The notes beneath the pieces are model-generated. The model was given only the letters and a program-made list of their open reading frames with translations. It was not told the origin of the DNA and ran no database searches. Of a DNA stretch of 64,000 bases, positions 8,543-17,044 are shown one piece after another. The translations under genes were made by a program, and so were the position numbers. Origin of the DNA: an uncultured bacterium. GTDB lineage: Bacteria > Cyanobacteriota > Vampirovibrionia > Gastranaerophilales > Gastranaerophilaceae. The stretch covers positions 52,037-116,036 of the forward strand of contig CATLLJ010000005.1 of assembly GCA_950022495.1 (NCBI GenBank), in the 5' to 3' direction. How positions within the stretch are numbered: position 1 is the stretch's first letter; each line of letters starts with the position of its first letter.

Positions 8543-10069
8543 TTATTTTGCAATTTCTGTTGTTCTGAATTCTCTAACAACTGTTACTCTGATTTGTCCA
8601 GGGTAATCAAGTTCGTTTTCAATTCGTTTAGCTACATCTCTTGCCAGTTTGCCGGAAGCTAAATCATCAAACATTTCAGCTTGAACAATTATTCTAACTT
8701 CGCGGCCGGCTTGAACTGCGAATGACTGCTTGATACCTTCGTAACTATTAACTATTTCTTCGATTTTTTGAAGACGTTTAATATAGATTTCCAAAGTATC
8801 ACGTCTTGCACCCGGTCTGCCTGCTGAAATTGCATCGGCAACTTTGACAAGAACAGCTTCTATTGTGTTTGCAACAACATCATCGTGGTGAGCTTCAATT
8901 GCATGAATAACTTCAGGTTTTTCACCAAATCTGCTTGCAATCTCAACACCGAGTTGAATATGTGTACCTTCTTGAGTCTGGTCAACAGCTTTACCTATAT
9001 CGTGAAGCAGACCTGCTCGTTTAGCGATTTTTTCATTTGCTCCAAGTTCTGCTGCTAACATACCTGCGATATGACCAACTTCAAGAGAGTGTTTTAGAAC
9101 ATTCTGTCCGTAACTTGTTCTGTAATATAATCTTCCTAAAGTTTTAATAAGCTCTTTATTTAAGCCCATAACACCCATTTCAAGAGCTGCGTTTTCACCT
9201 TCTGTCCAGATTTTTTTATCAATTTCTTCTCTGGCTTTTTCAACCATTTCTTCAATTCTTACAGGGTGAATACGACCGTCAACAATAAGTTTTTCCAATG
9301 CAAGCTTTGCTATTTCACGTCTTACAGGGTCAAAACTTGATAATACAACCGCTTCTGGAGTATCATCAATAATTAGATCAACACCAGTTAAGGTTTCTAA
9401 GGCACGAATGTTTCTTCCTTCGCGTCCAATAATACGGCCTTTCATTTCATCGTTTGGCAGACCTACAACTGAAACTGTTGTTTCTACAACCTGTTCAATC
9501 ATACATCTTTGCATTGTTGTTGATAATATTTCTTTAGATTTTTCTAATGAAATCTCTTTAATTTTTGCTTCATTTTCTCTAACAAGCTGCATTTGTTCTT
9601 GAGCTAAATCATTTTTAAGTTGTTCAAGAAGAGTTCTTTTTGCATCTTCGCAAGACATTCCTGAAATTCTTTCTAATTCTTCCGTTTGTTTTTGAACAAG
9701 TTCTGCAAGGTAATCTTCTTTTTCTAAAAGCTGATCCATTTTGTGTTGAACTTGAATGTCTTTTTCAGTATATTCTTGAATTTTATCTTCAAGCATATCC
9801 TCACGTTTTGCTAATTTTTGTTCTTGTCTTGCAAGTTCTTGTCTACGTTCTCTTTCTTCTTCGTTTAATTGTTCTCTGTCTTCTTGAAGTTCTTCTACTG
9901 CTTTAATTTTAGCTTCTTTGTAGAGAATTTTTTCTTTGTCATCAAGTGCTTTTTTGTCTTTTTCAATAGCCTCTAAGGCACTTTTAACTTTTTGTTTTTG
10001 AATAATTAGCATCACAGCTAAGACTATTACCGCAATAGCCGCAATTACTAACAAGGTGTTTAATACCAT
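8543..10069 (-). CDS. rny: Ribonuclease Y
   Basis: Membrane-anchored endoribonuclease that starts mRNA decay in many bacteria. The 508-aa protein has one N-terminal transmembrane helix (about 2-23), a long charged coiled coil (about 25-190), a KH domain with [17 protein letters not shown] and an HD domain with [18 protein letters not shown] and [11 protein letters not shown]. The C-terminal half is the usual conserved part. AAGG precedes the ATG. It lies upstream of ymdB and the PHP protein, forming an RNA/nucleotide-turnover group. Confidence 0.97.
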   Translation of the reverse strand: MVLNTLLVIAAIAVIVLAVMLIIQKQKVKSALEAIEKDKKALDDKEKILYKEAKIKAVEELQEDREQLNEEERERRQELARQEQKLAKREDMLEDKIQEYTEKDIQVQHKMDQLLEKEDYLAELVQKQTEELERISGMSCEDAKRTLLEQLKNDLAQEQMQLVRENEAKIKEISLEKSKEILSTTMQRCMIEQVVETTVSVVGLPNDEMKGRIIGREGRNIRALETLTGVDLIIDDTPEAVVLSSFDPVRREIAKLALEKLIVDGRIHPVRIEEMVEKAREEIDKKIWTEGENAALEMGVMGLNKELIKTLGRLYYRTSYGQNVLKHSLEVGHIAGMLAAELGANEKIAKRAGLLHDIGKAVDQTQEGTHIQLGVEIASRFGEKPEVIHAIEAHHDDVVANTIEAVLVKVADAISAGRPGARRDTLEIYIKRLQKIEEIVNSYEGIKQSFAVQAGREVRIIVQAEMFDDLASGKLARDVAKRIENELDYPGQIRVTVVREFRTTEIAK

Positions 10070-10299
10070 AAAGTAATACCTTATCCTTTTCTATTTTTTT
10101 ATAATACACGCAATGCCGGGTACATATATCCTACCCGTTCTTTTTATTAAATTTTAATTAATTCAAAGTCATTGCATATATAATCAAAAAATATTTCCTA
10201 CTACATCTGTCTTCATCTTATCATATAAAATGTTTTTTGTATAGTAGGATAATTATTAATATCACCCTTATGTATTATTTATTTGTCTAAATTTGAAAC

Positions 10300-10328
10300 T
10301 TGAATTCTGTATAAAATTTTGTTACAAT
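10300..10328 (+). promoter_or_regulatory. Sigma-70-type promoter of first pseudopilin
   Basis: TTGAAT (10300-10305), a 17-nt spacer and TACAAT (10323-10328), followed by an AAGGAGA ribosome site at 10344-10350 and ATG at 10356. The rest of the 286-nt gap between rny and this gene (10070-10355) shows only AT-rich sequence. Confidence 0.65.
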
Positions 10329-10355
10329 AATTGTTGTTTACAAAAGGAGAGCTTT

Positions 10356-11169
10356 ATGTTGAAATTCAATAATATTAAGAAAATCGGGGGGGGGTAACCT
10401 TTTAAAGCCTCTCCTGTGCGGGTTTTGCGGATTATCTGATTCCATGTCATTCCGAACTTGTTTCGGAATCTCTAATAAAATTTTTGCATTTACCCTTGCT
10501 GAAGTTTTAATTACTCTGGGGATAATAGGAGTTGTTGCCGCAATAACAATTCCGGGTCTTGTTACAAAATATCAGCAATCGATTGCTGAATCTAAATTGA
10601 AGAAAATGTATTCAACATTGTTGAATGCTGAAAAAATGGCTTTTGCAGAATATGATGAGCCGCCGGAAAGCTGGGCTCGACCGGAGTCTTCTATATCAAA
10701 AGAATGGTTTCAAAAATATTATTTGCCATTTTTAAATAAGGCGAATGTTGAGCATAGATCTAAAACTCAAAAAGATTCTTATCCTATATATAATATGAAT
10801 GGACAACTTGCTGATACGCAGCCGGGTGGAAGAATGTTTACTAAATTTTCTGATGGTTCTTGCATTACCCATTTTGTAAATAATCAATTTTATTTTTTAG
10901 TATATGATGTTAATTGTTCTTCTCCACCAAATGTTTTAGGCAAAGATGTATGGGATATTGCTGAATATAGTTGGAATACTTATTTGTATCAAAATGGTTT
11001 TTTAGAAAAACGGGAAACTATTCCTCAAATAAAAAACTATAGAACAGCCGGTCGAGAACAATATGTAGAAAATTGTAAAACTGGTACGCATATGGGAGGT
11101 GCCCCAACAACATGTTTTGCTGTATTTGTTGCGGATGGCTTTAAGTTTTCAAAAGATTTGCACTGGTAA
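10356..11169 (+). CDS. Pseudopilin, reading frame interrupted at a poly-G tract (phase-OFF form)
   Basis: Type II secretion / type IV pilus-like subunit. A promoter, an AAGGAGA site and the ATG at 10356 start a leader MLKFNNIKKI, then nine G (10386-10394), after which the frame stops at once (TAA). With eight or eleven G the same ATG reads in frame into KIFAFTLAEVLITLGIIG, the prepilin signature (Ala at -1, Phe 1, Glu 5), and on to the stop at 11169. The soluble part is about 190 aa with late cysteines (VENCKTG, TTCFAVF) as usual for this lineage's pilins. The in-frame ATG at 10444 has no ribosome site. Part of the leader (10445-10472) is a palindromic repeat. Either truly phase-variable or a homopolymer sequencing error. 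Confidence 0.72.
10386..10394 (+). repeat. Poly-G tract (9 G) in pseudopilin leader
   Basis: Nine consecutive G in a genome that is otherwise AT-rich, ten codons after a well-equipped ATG. The pilin frame needs 8 or 11 G. Such tracts are known slipped-strand hotspots in phase-variable genes. Confidence 0.85.
10445..10472 (+). repeat. Small palindromic repeat inside pilin leader
   Basis: ATTCCGAA and TTCGGAAT form an 8-bp stem with a short loop (within tgtcattccgaacttgtttcggaatctc). It encodes SFRTCFGIS in the pilin frame, between the G tract and the FTLAE signature. It resembles dispersed palindromic repeats seen in many bacterial genomes (from memory); no second copy is in the window. Confidence 0.5.
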
Positions 11170-11171
11170 TA

Positions 11172-12506
11172 TTAGTTTTTTAATCCCGGATCAAGGTATG
11201 AACCTGTGACTTTTTTATTGAATTCGTATTGTAATTTCGGTAAAACAACAGCTAGTAAGAAGCTTGAAATACCTACGTTAGCCAGAATGTTTGCAAATTT
11301 CACATATTTTGCTTTTTTAGCAAAGTTTTCAATATTTGCAGATTTTTTTGCACTTTCAATAAATGTTTCAAATTCTTTTTTGAATTTTTCTAAATCTTTG
11401 AAATCAACAAATCTTCTCGGGTCTCTAACTCCGCAGTCTAAATATGAAACTTTTTTAGATTGTTGTGCAAATTTTGCAAACAGGCTGTCCGGTTTTGAAT
11501 CTAAAAATTCAAGTAAATCTTTAGGAGTATTTGATTTTGGAAGTTCAAATGAGCCGTTTTGTATTTGTTCTATAAATTCTTTATTCTCCAGAATAAGCGG
11601 ATCCAAATTTACATTAATTTTAAACAATTTATTTGCAGTTGCATCCAAGCCTTTTGCTATATAAATAGGGGTTACAAAATTTAAAATCATTGAGCCAATC
11701 ATTCTAAATGCATTTACGTAACCTTCTTCTTTATTTCTTGATGTTGTGACTCTTCCGACTGTTAAGCCGCCGTCTGAAATTGCCATTTTATCAATGGTTC
11801 TTAAGTTGGCGATTGTAGATGTGAATGAACCTGTGAAATTGATGTTTTGATTCTTTTCATTTAGTGAGCTGATAGCATTGAATTTTGTTCTATCTATACC
11901 GGTGAAGGTTGAAAAGTTTTGTGTTGGTTGTGTTTGTTGAGAGGTTTGAGCCGCTTTCTTTTCTCTTATTTTACGTGTTAGAGCAAAATTTAATTTAGGT
12001 AGAACAAATCCCATAATTATTGTAGGGATAATAGTTGCTGCACAGAATTTTTTAGTAAGTATTTTTTCAAATGCACTTTTGTTTTCTTTTACTTTTACAA
12101 GGTCTGCTACAGCATCTTTTACTTCTTGCTGTGTATAATTTTTGAATTTTTGAATATTATATTCAATACCTTGAAGAATTTCTTGTCCTGCATTTTTTGC
12201 ACCTTTGATTTTTTCTTCTTCTTTGAATAATTTTAAATTAACGTCAGGATTATACCCTTTTCTTCGGATATATTTATCCATAACGTATTCTGTTGCAGGA
12301 ATTCCTCCAAGCCAAATTGCAGATGTTGCATATTCATCAATAAATTTTTCGCGTGTTGCATCATTTGCAACTTCTTCTGATTCTTTCAGGTTTTCTTTTC
12401 TTGCAATATAAATTTTTGAAGGAACTTCTATGCAGCAATCCCTTACCAGCAGCGGGTAAATTGTACTATTATTTCCGATAGCGGATATTATACTTGTTAG
12501 TGTCAT
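11172..12506 (-). CDS. Unknown membrane-associated protein
   Basis: 444 aa; no family recognised. It has several hydrophobic stretches (about 155-175 FCAATIIPTIIMGFVLP; about 270-290; about 410-428 ILANVGISSFLLAVVLP) separated by charged segments, including a Gln/Thr-rich linker near 190-205 and the short motif QNINFTGSFT near 222. Two similar pieces ending in VLPKL (N- and C-terminal) suggest an internal duplication. GAGG precedes the ATG. Its end is 2 nt from the stop of the convergent pseudopilin. Upstream on the same strand are a terminator-like hairpin and a 20-codon His-rich mini-ORF. Confidence 0.7.
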   Translation of the reverse strand: MTLTSIISAIGNNSTIYPLLVRDCCIEVPSKIYIARKENLKESEEVANDATREKFIDEYATSAIWLGGIPATEYVMDKYIRRKGYNPDVNLKLFKEEEKIKGAKNAGQEILQGIEYNIQKFKNYTQQEVKDAVADLVKVKENKSAFEKILTKKFCAATIIPTIIMGFVLPKLNFALTRKIREKKAAQTSQQTQPTQNFSTFTGIDRTKFNAISSLNEKNQNINFTGSFTSTIANLRTIDKMAISDGGLTVGRVTTSRNKEEGYVNAFRMIGSMILNFVTPIYIAKGLDATANKLFKINVNLDPLILENKEFIEQIQNGSFELPKSNTPKDLLEFLDSKPDSLFAKFAQQSKKVSYLDCGVRDPRRFVDFKDLEKFKKEFETFIESAKKSANIENFAKKAKYVKFANILANVGISSFLLAVVLPKLQYEFNKKVTGSYLDPGLKN

Positions 12507-12518
12507 AATTTTTTAACC

Positions 12519-12592
12519 TCAATTCTTTTAACTAAAAACAACTTCTTCGCTCTTGTCTTTATATCCTGAAGAAGTTGTTTTTAAGAATTGAT
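12519..12592. terminator. Long inverted repeat upstream of the 444-aa gene
   Basis: AAAAACAACTTCTTC (12534-12548) pairs perfectly with GAAGAAGTTGTTTTT (12568-12582), and outer arms TCAATTCTT / AAGAATTGA extend it past a small bulge. On the minus strand the stem is followed by TTTTTAGTT, so it can act as an intrinsic terminator between the mini-ORF at 12623-12685 and the gene starting at 12506. Confidence 0.75.
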
Positions 12593-12622
12593 TTATTGTT
12601 TATTACAAGGGCATTACCAATC

Positions 12623-12685
12623 TTACAACCTCTTCAGGTCGATATGATGGTTTTTATGATGCTTTTGTAATAAGTTATTTGTCAT
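12623..12685 (-). CDS. 20-codon His-rich mini-ORF (possible leader peptide)
   Basis: ATG at 12685 is preceded by AAAGGAAATATAA, a good ribosome site, and upstream TATTAT-like boxes. It encodes a 20-aa peptide with the run KHHKNHHID, then TAA. It is followed by the strong hairpin 12519-12592 and then the 444-aa gene. This looks like either a leader peptide or an independent tiny transcript. Coding status is uncertain. Confidence 0.35.
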   Translation of the reverse strand: MTNNLLQKHHKNHHIDLKRL

Positions 12686-12739
12686 TTATATTTCCTTTAT
12701 TACTATAATAATAGTATAAAAATTTTATTTGTAAAGGGT

Positions 12740-13117
12740 TTAATTGTTTTGAATGTTTTGGACTGTTGATAATGCTAATTTATCTGCAGTTTCAGCCCGT
12801 TTTTTATTGATTTTTTTGTCTATTATATTACCAAGCCATACTCCGCATGATAAATCTATTGCTATACCTGCTATTGATAATAATGTTTTAACTGTTTTTG
12901 TTGGTTTGATTTTTAAGATTTGCATTAAATCTTTGGTAAGTAATTGTTCACTTGACAAATACTTTGCAACTTTATTATCTTTCCAGATATATCCGCTTGC
13001 ATCAATAGCTGCAAATGCTGCTATCATTGAAGAAGTTCCAAGGTTTGATTTTTTGTATTTGTTACCCTGTTCAGTTTTTGATTCGTAGCCGATAGGGTTT
13101 AATTTTGAGATATTCAT
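12740..13117 (-). CDS. Unknown small protein with hydrophobic segments
   Basis: 125 aa, no family recognised. N-terminal NISKLNPIGYESKTEQG is polar; two moderately hydrophobic helices follow (about 30-45 SMIAAFAAIDASGYIW and about 78-98 KTLLSIAGIAIDLSCGVWLG), then a basic tail. The start overlaps the stop of the upstream gene by one base (TAATG), which indicates translational coupling. Its partner at 13117-13449 is also of unknown function. Confidence 0.7.
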   Translation of the reverse strand: MNISKLNPIGYESKTEQGNKYKKSNLGTSSMIAAFAAIDASGYIWKDNKVAKYLSSEQLLTKDLMQILKIKPTKTVKTLLSIAGIAIDLSCGVWLGNIIDKKINKKRAETADKLALSTVQNIQNN

Positions 13118-13449
13118 TAAATTTCAACCCTTAAAGTTGATGATTCTTTTGATGGTTTAATAAGTTTTTCTTGAATTACCTTTTTAGTAGTAACAGCATC
13201 AGAATTGTTGTTAAGGTAATTTACCAGTGCTACAAGTGATGAGCCGATGAGTGCGTTTTGTTTATCCATTGCTTTTTTGAAATTTGCTTCTTGTTCTTTT
13301 AATCTTTTATCTATATAAATTTCTTGAGGTGTTAGTAATCTTTCGCAATTTTTAGAAATTCTTTCTGATGGGTAATTGTCATCTTTTTGAACTCTACTTT
13401 TATGTAAGTTTCCGAAAGTTGTTGCCATTGATATTTTATCTATTTGCAT
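13117..13449 (-). CDS. Unknown small protein
   Basis: 110 aa from the ATG at 13449, which has a perfect AGGAG 8 nt upstream; an ATG at 13485 is in frame but has no ribosome site. The N-terminus reads MQIDKISMATTFGNLHKSR, followed by a charged, helix-rich region (about 35-75) and a short hydrophobic part IGSSLVALVNYL near 73. No family recognised. It is the first gene of a two-gene unit with the 125-aa protein (TAATG overlap). Confidence 0.7.
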   Translation of the reverse strand: MQIDKISMATTFGNLHKSRVQKDDNYPSERISKNCERLLTPQEIYIDKRLKEQEANFKKAMDKQNALIGSSLVALVNYLNNNSDAVTTKKVIQEKLIKPSKESSTLRVEI

Positions 13450-13499
13450 GTATATTCTCCTTTTTTTATTTATAAATATAAGCATATAATTTTTTGCTA

Positions 13500-13784
13500 C
13501 TAAGAAAATGTATTGTTAAGTAATTTTACTTTCTCAGTATCTGAGGTTTTAAAAAGAATAGTTTTATCTTTAGAGGTTTCACCTTTTAAAATTTTAATAG
13601 ATGTTTTAGGAATTTTAAAATTCTTTGAAAGGTATTCAATCAAAGCTTTGTTGGCTTTACCATCTATAGGTTGAGCGGTAATTTTTACTTTAACAATTTC
13701 ACCTTCATTAATTATTTCATTTTTTTTCGCATTGGGTGAAATTCGGATATTAACTACAATTCCGTCAGGTGTTTCTTTCAGCAT
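13500..13784 (-). CDS. DUF167 (YggU) family protein
   Basis: 94 aa. The pattern VVNIRISPNAKKNEI ... VKVKITAQPIDGKANKALIEYLSK, with the GKAN motif, and ILKGETSKDKTI is diagnostic of the YggU/DUF167 family, small cytoplasmic proteins of unknown function. The family usually starts MLKE, so the ATG at 13784 is chosen rather than the one at 13811, which lies inside the end repeat of the neighbouring MITE-like element. No ribosome site is visible. It follows a repeat-rich gap upstream. Confidence 0.85.
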   Translation of the reverse strand: MLKETPDGIVVNIRISPNAKKNEIINEGEIVKVKITAQPIDGKANKALIEYLSKNFKIPKTSIKILKGETSKDKTILFKTSDTEKVKLLNNTFS

Positions 13785-13807
13785 ACTAAAAAATATAGCA
13801 CAAAAAT

Positions 13808-14139
13808 ACATAATATTTATTAGGGGTAAATATCAAAACGATATTTTTATAAGGGGGTTCGGGGGCAAAGCCCCTGATGACTCGAGCCATTCAATCAAGC
13901 GTGTTTTTCTTTTTCGGTTCTACTTTTTCTTTTTGCGTCGCAATCAAAAAGAAAAAGTGAACAAAGAAAGGTTCTTTTTAAAATAAATACAGTTCCTTCA
14001 TTTCTTTCTCTTTTATTGCGAGTAAAAGAGAAAGAAACGTAAGCAAAGAAAGAGAAAAACGCGACCAAATGAAACGAGTCATCAGAAACTACGTTTCCGA
14101 ACCTTCATTGGATTATCTTGCGGATAATAAATATTATGT
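13808..14139. mobile_element. MITE-like noncoding repeat element, copy 1
   Basis: About 330 bp with no gene, bounded by ACATAATATTTATTA (13808-13822) and its exact reverse complement TAATAAATATTATGT (14125-14139). It contains a G-rich hairpin (GGGGC-aaa-GCCCC near 13862-13874), a 13-bp hairpin (13923-13935 / 13945-13957) and a 15-bp hairpin (14001-14015 / 14023-14037). About 85 bp (near 13997-14085) match the copy at 57.5 kb in inverted orientation almost perfectly, and the segment from 13853 matches it in direct orientation. ORFs across it are repeat-derived. The remaining gap to rel holds the rel promoter. Confidence 0.7.
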
Positions 14140-14183
14140 GGAATATTTAACTAATGTTTTTGGATGAAATTTTTCAGGTTTTC

Positions 14184-14212
14184 TTGAAAATCATTAATAT
14201 AATTTATATCAT
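14184..14212 (+). promoter_or_regulatory. Promoter of rel, predicted leaderless transcript
   Basis: TTGAAA (14184-14189), 17-nt spacer, TATCAT (14207-14212); the ATG follows 9 nt later with no ribosome binding site. Confidence 0.55.
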
Positions 14213-14221
14213 TATTCTATT

Positions 14222-16438
14222 ATGTCAGATTTAGAAACATTTAAAGAAATAAAAGAAATTTTAATCTCTCAGAAACATTCTGCCGAAGATATTGCTCTGG
14301 TCGAAAAAGCTTATAAATTTGCTAAAAAACTCCATGATGGTCAATTTAGAGTTTCGGGTGAACCTTATATTATTCACCCCTGTGAAGTTGCTAAAATTCT
14401 TGCAGGGCTTGAAGTTGATACTCATACGTTGATTGCGGCATTTTTGCATGATGTGCTGGAAGATACTGATACTAAGCCGGAAACCATTGAAGAACTTTTT
14501 GGAACCGATGTTTTGAATCTTGTTCAAGGCGTTACAAAACTTGGTAAATTAAAATTCAAATCAAAAGAAGAGCGTCAGGCTGAAAACTTTAGACGATTAT
14601 TTATCGCAATGGCAAATGATATTCGTGTAATTTTCTTGAAACTCGCAGACAGGCTTCACAATATGAGAACACTCAATTTTATGGAACCTGCAAAGCAGAA
14701 AAAAATCGCACAGGAAACAATTGATATTTTTGCCCCGCTTGCTAATCGCTTGGGTATCTATAAAATTAAAGCCGAACTTGAAGATTTGTCACTTAAATAC
14801 TTAGAACCTGAAAAATATTTTGAAATTGCACAACTTGTTGCACAAACAAAATCAGATAGAGAAGAAACAGTTAACGCATTAATTGATAAAATTACACACG
14901 ACGTTGAAAAAAATGGTATTAATGCTCAAATTACAGGACGTGCAAAACATTACTACAGTATTTACGCAAAAATGAAACGCCAGAATATAACGTTTCATGA
15001 TTTGTATGATATAACTGCGGTTCGTGTAATTGTTGATAGTGTAAAAGAATGTTATGAAGTTTTAGGTCTTATTCACTCCCAATTTAAACCAATTCCGGGC
15101 AGATTTAAAGACTATATTGCAATGCCGAAAGGCAATATGTACCAGTCACTTCATACTTCTGTTATTGGTCCTCGTTCAAAACCGCTGGAAGTTCAGATTA
15201 GAACATGGGAAATGCATCAGGTTGCAGAATATGGTATTGCTGCACACTGGAGATATAAGGAAAAAGGCTCTCAAAAAGCTAATAACTCTTCAGATATGAA
15301 ATTCTCATGGATGCACAAACTTGTAGAATATGATAAAGATACTAAAAATGCAGAAGATTATGTGAAAAGTGTAAAATTAGATTTATTTTCGGATCAAGTT
15401 TTTGCATTTACACCAGACGGTGATGTTTTGGACTTGCCTAAAGATGCAACCCCTGTTGATTTTTCATATCGTATTCACTCAGATGTTGGGCATAAAACTG
15501 TAGGTGCTTTGATTAACGGCAGAATTGTTCCATTAAGTACAAAGTTGAATAACGGTGATATTGTTGAAATTTTAACATCAAAAAATCCGGCACCGCGACT
15601 TGACTGGTTGACTTTTGTTGTTACAAAACAGGCATCACAAAAAATTAAACAGTGGTTTAAGAAAAATAATAGAGACGAACATGTTAATATTGGCAGATCA
15701 AATCTTGAACATGAATTGACCAAAGCTGTATTTGATGAATATTTAAAACAAGGTGAGTTTGATAAGATTGCTAAGACAATGAATTATCAATCTTCTGAAG
15801 ATTTGTTTGCAGCTCTAGGGTATGGTGAAACTACTTTAACAAAAGTTGTAAATAAATTAAAGAAACCTCAGGATAAAAAACCGGAAGACAGCTTCCATTT
15901 TTCAAATCGAAAGAGCTCTCAAAAAGATATTATTGGATTGGAAGGTTTGCTGTATTCCTTTGCAAGATGTTGTTCTCCAATTCCGGGCGAACCTATTGTC
16001 GGTGTAGTTACAAGGGCAAAAGGGGTAACTGTTCACCGTGTTGATTGTAAAACACTTGAAACTATTCCGCCGGAAAGATTAATGGATATCCGCTGGGCTG
16101 GTGTTAATACAAATAAAACTTATACAACAACTATTAGAATTGAAACTGCTGAAAAATTAGGTCTGTTGAAAGATGTTATTGCCGCTGTTTCGGATAATAA
16201 TGCAAATATTGTGAATGCAAATATTAAAACTAAAAACCATGTTGGTATTATTGAAATGGGATTAGAACTTGATAATATTGAAACACTTAAAAAAGTTATA
16301 ATATGTGTTCAATCATTACCGGATGTATTTAGTGTAAAACGTGTTCAAACATCTGCAAATATTATTAAAAAATCTTCTGCAAGCAAACCTAAAAAAGGTT
16401 TTAAAAATAAAAGATCTCAGAAAAAAAGTGAAGGTTAA
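14222..16438 (+). CDS. rel: Bifunctional (p)ppGpp synthetase/hydrolase (Rel/SpoT)
   Basis: 738-aa stringent-response enzyme with all four usual parts. The HD hydrolase domain has HPCEVAKIL and FLHDVLEDTDT near 76-83; the synthetase domain has GRFKDYIAMPKGNMYQSLHT near 290-310 and VQIRTWEMHQVAEYGIAAHW near 325-345. The TGS domain starts near VFAFTPDGDVLDLPKDATP (about 395), followed by a zinc-finger/CC region (FARCCSPIPGEP, about 580) and a C-terminal ACT domain. Hydrolase and synthetase residues both look intact, so it probably makes and degrades (p)ppGpp. A TTGAAA/TATCAT promoter sits immediately upstream, suggesting a leaderless mRNA. Confidence 0.96.
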   Translation: MSDLETFKEIKEILISQKHSAEDIALVEKAYKFAKKLHDGQFRVSGEPYIIHPCEVAKILAGLEVDTHTLIAAFLHDVLEDTDTKPETIEELFGTDVLNLVQGVTKLGKLKFKSKEERQAENFRRLFIAMANDIRVIFLKLADRLHNMRTLNFMEPAKQKKIAQETIDIFAPLANRLGIYKIKAELEDLSLKYLEPEKYFEIAQLVAQTKSDREETVNALIDKITHDVEKNGINAQITGRAKHYYSIYAKMKRQNITFHDLYDITAVRVIVDSVKECYEVLGLIHSQFKPIPGRFKDYIAMPKGNMYQSLHTSVIGPRSKPLEVQIRTWEMHQVAEYGIAAHWRYKEKGSQKANNSSDMKFSWMHKLVEYDKDTKNAEDYVKSVKLDLFSDQVFAFTPDGDVLDLPKDATPVDFSYRIHSDVGHKTVGALINGRIVPLSTKLNNGDIVEILTSKNPAPRLDWLTFVVTKQASQKIKQWFKKNNRDEHVNIGRSNLEHELTKAVFDEYLKQGEFDKIAKTMNYQSSEDLFAALGYGETTLTKVVNKLKKPQDKKPEDSFHFSNRKSSQKDIIGLEGLLYSFARCCSPIPGEPIVGVVTRAKGVTVHRVDCKTLETIPPERLMDIRWAGVNTNKTYTTTIRIETAEKLGLLKDVIAAVSDNNANIVNANIKTKNHVGIIEMGLELDNIETLKKVIICVQSLPDVFSVKRVQTSANIIKKSSASKPKKGFKNKRSQKKSEG

Positions 16439-16458
16439 TAATTTAAGGAGTAAAATTT

Positions 16459-17019
16459 ATGACATTAGCATTATCACCGGAAAGTTTATTAAAAGGATAT
16501 TATTACTTAGCCTGGTTTGCAACAATAATATTTGTAATAAAATTGGCTATTTATGCTGTTGCAGGGGGCGGGAGCGAAGTTTTTGGTGATTTTAATACCG
16601 AAACGGATACGGATTGTTCATTTAATTTCTTATCAATACAATCAATATTGTCATTTATGATGGGATTTGGCTGGATGGGTTTTGCAGGCATTAGGCAATT
16701 TGGATTTAGTCAATTAATGAATTTCGGAGTTGCGTTTGCTGTAGGTCTAATTTTCATGATTGTAAATGCATCTTTAATGTTTGCAGTGAAAAAATTAGAA
16801 AAGAATGTGAAAAAAGACAAAGCAACTGCTCTTAATCAAATAGGTAAAGCTTATACCAATTTTGAACCTCACGGTTTAGGGCAGATTGAAGTAGTTATCA
16901 ATGGACAGCTTTCTGTTGTTAACGCTACAAATAAATCTGACGAACGAATTAATTCTTTTGATTCGGTCAAGGTTACAGAAGTCAGCAATGACATGCTTTA
17001 TATAGAAAAAGTTAAATAG
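16459..17019 (+). CDS. NfeD-like membrane protein paired with flotillin
   Basis: 186 aa. Three hydrophobic segments (about 14-36, 58-80 and 86-109) are followed by a soluble C-terminal domain (about 125-186) with GLGQIEVVINGQLSVVNA, consistent with the OB fold of NfeD/YuaF-type proteins. NfeD-like proteins are almost always encoded next to a flotillin and are thought to organise membrane microdomains with it. The ribosome site is AAGGAG, and the flotillin gene follows after 25 nt. The assignment rests on topology plus context rather than a sharp motif. Confidence 0.75.
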   Translation: MTLALSPESLLKGYYYLAWFATIIFVIKLAIYAVAGGGSEVFGDFNTETDTDCSFNFLSIQSILSFMMGFGWMGFAGIRQFGFSQLMNFGVAFAVGLIFMIVNASLMFAVKKLEKNVKKDKATALNQIGKAYTNFEPHGLGQIEVVINGQLSVVNATNKSDERINSFDSVKVTEVSNDMLYIEKVK

Positions 17020-17044
17020 TAATACATAAAAGAAGGAGAGAAAC

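Noticed and set aside
13732-13986. 84-codon ORF over the DUF167 start and repeat element
   Set aside because: Repeat-derived frame, opposite to a conserved gene.
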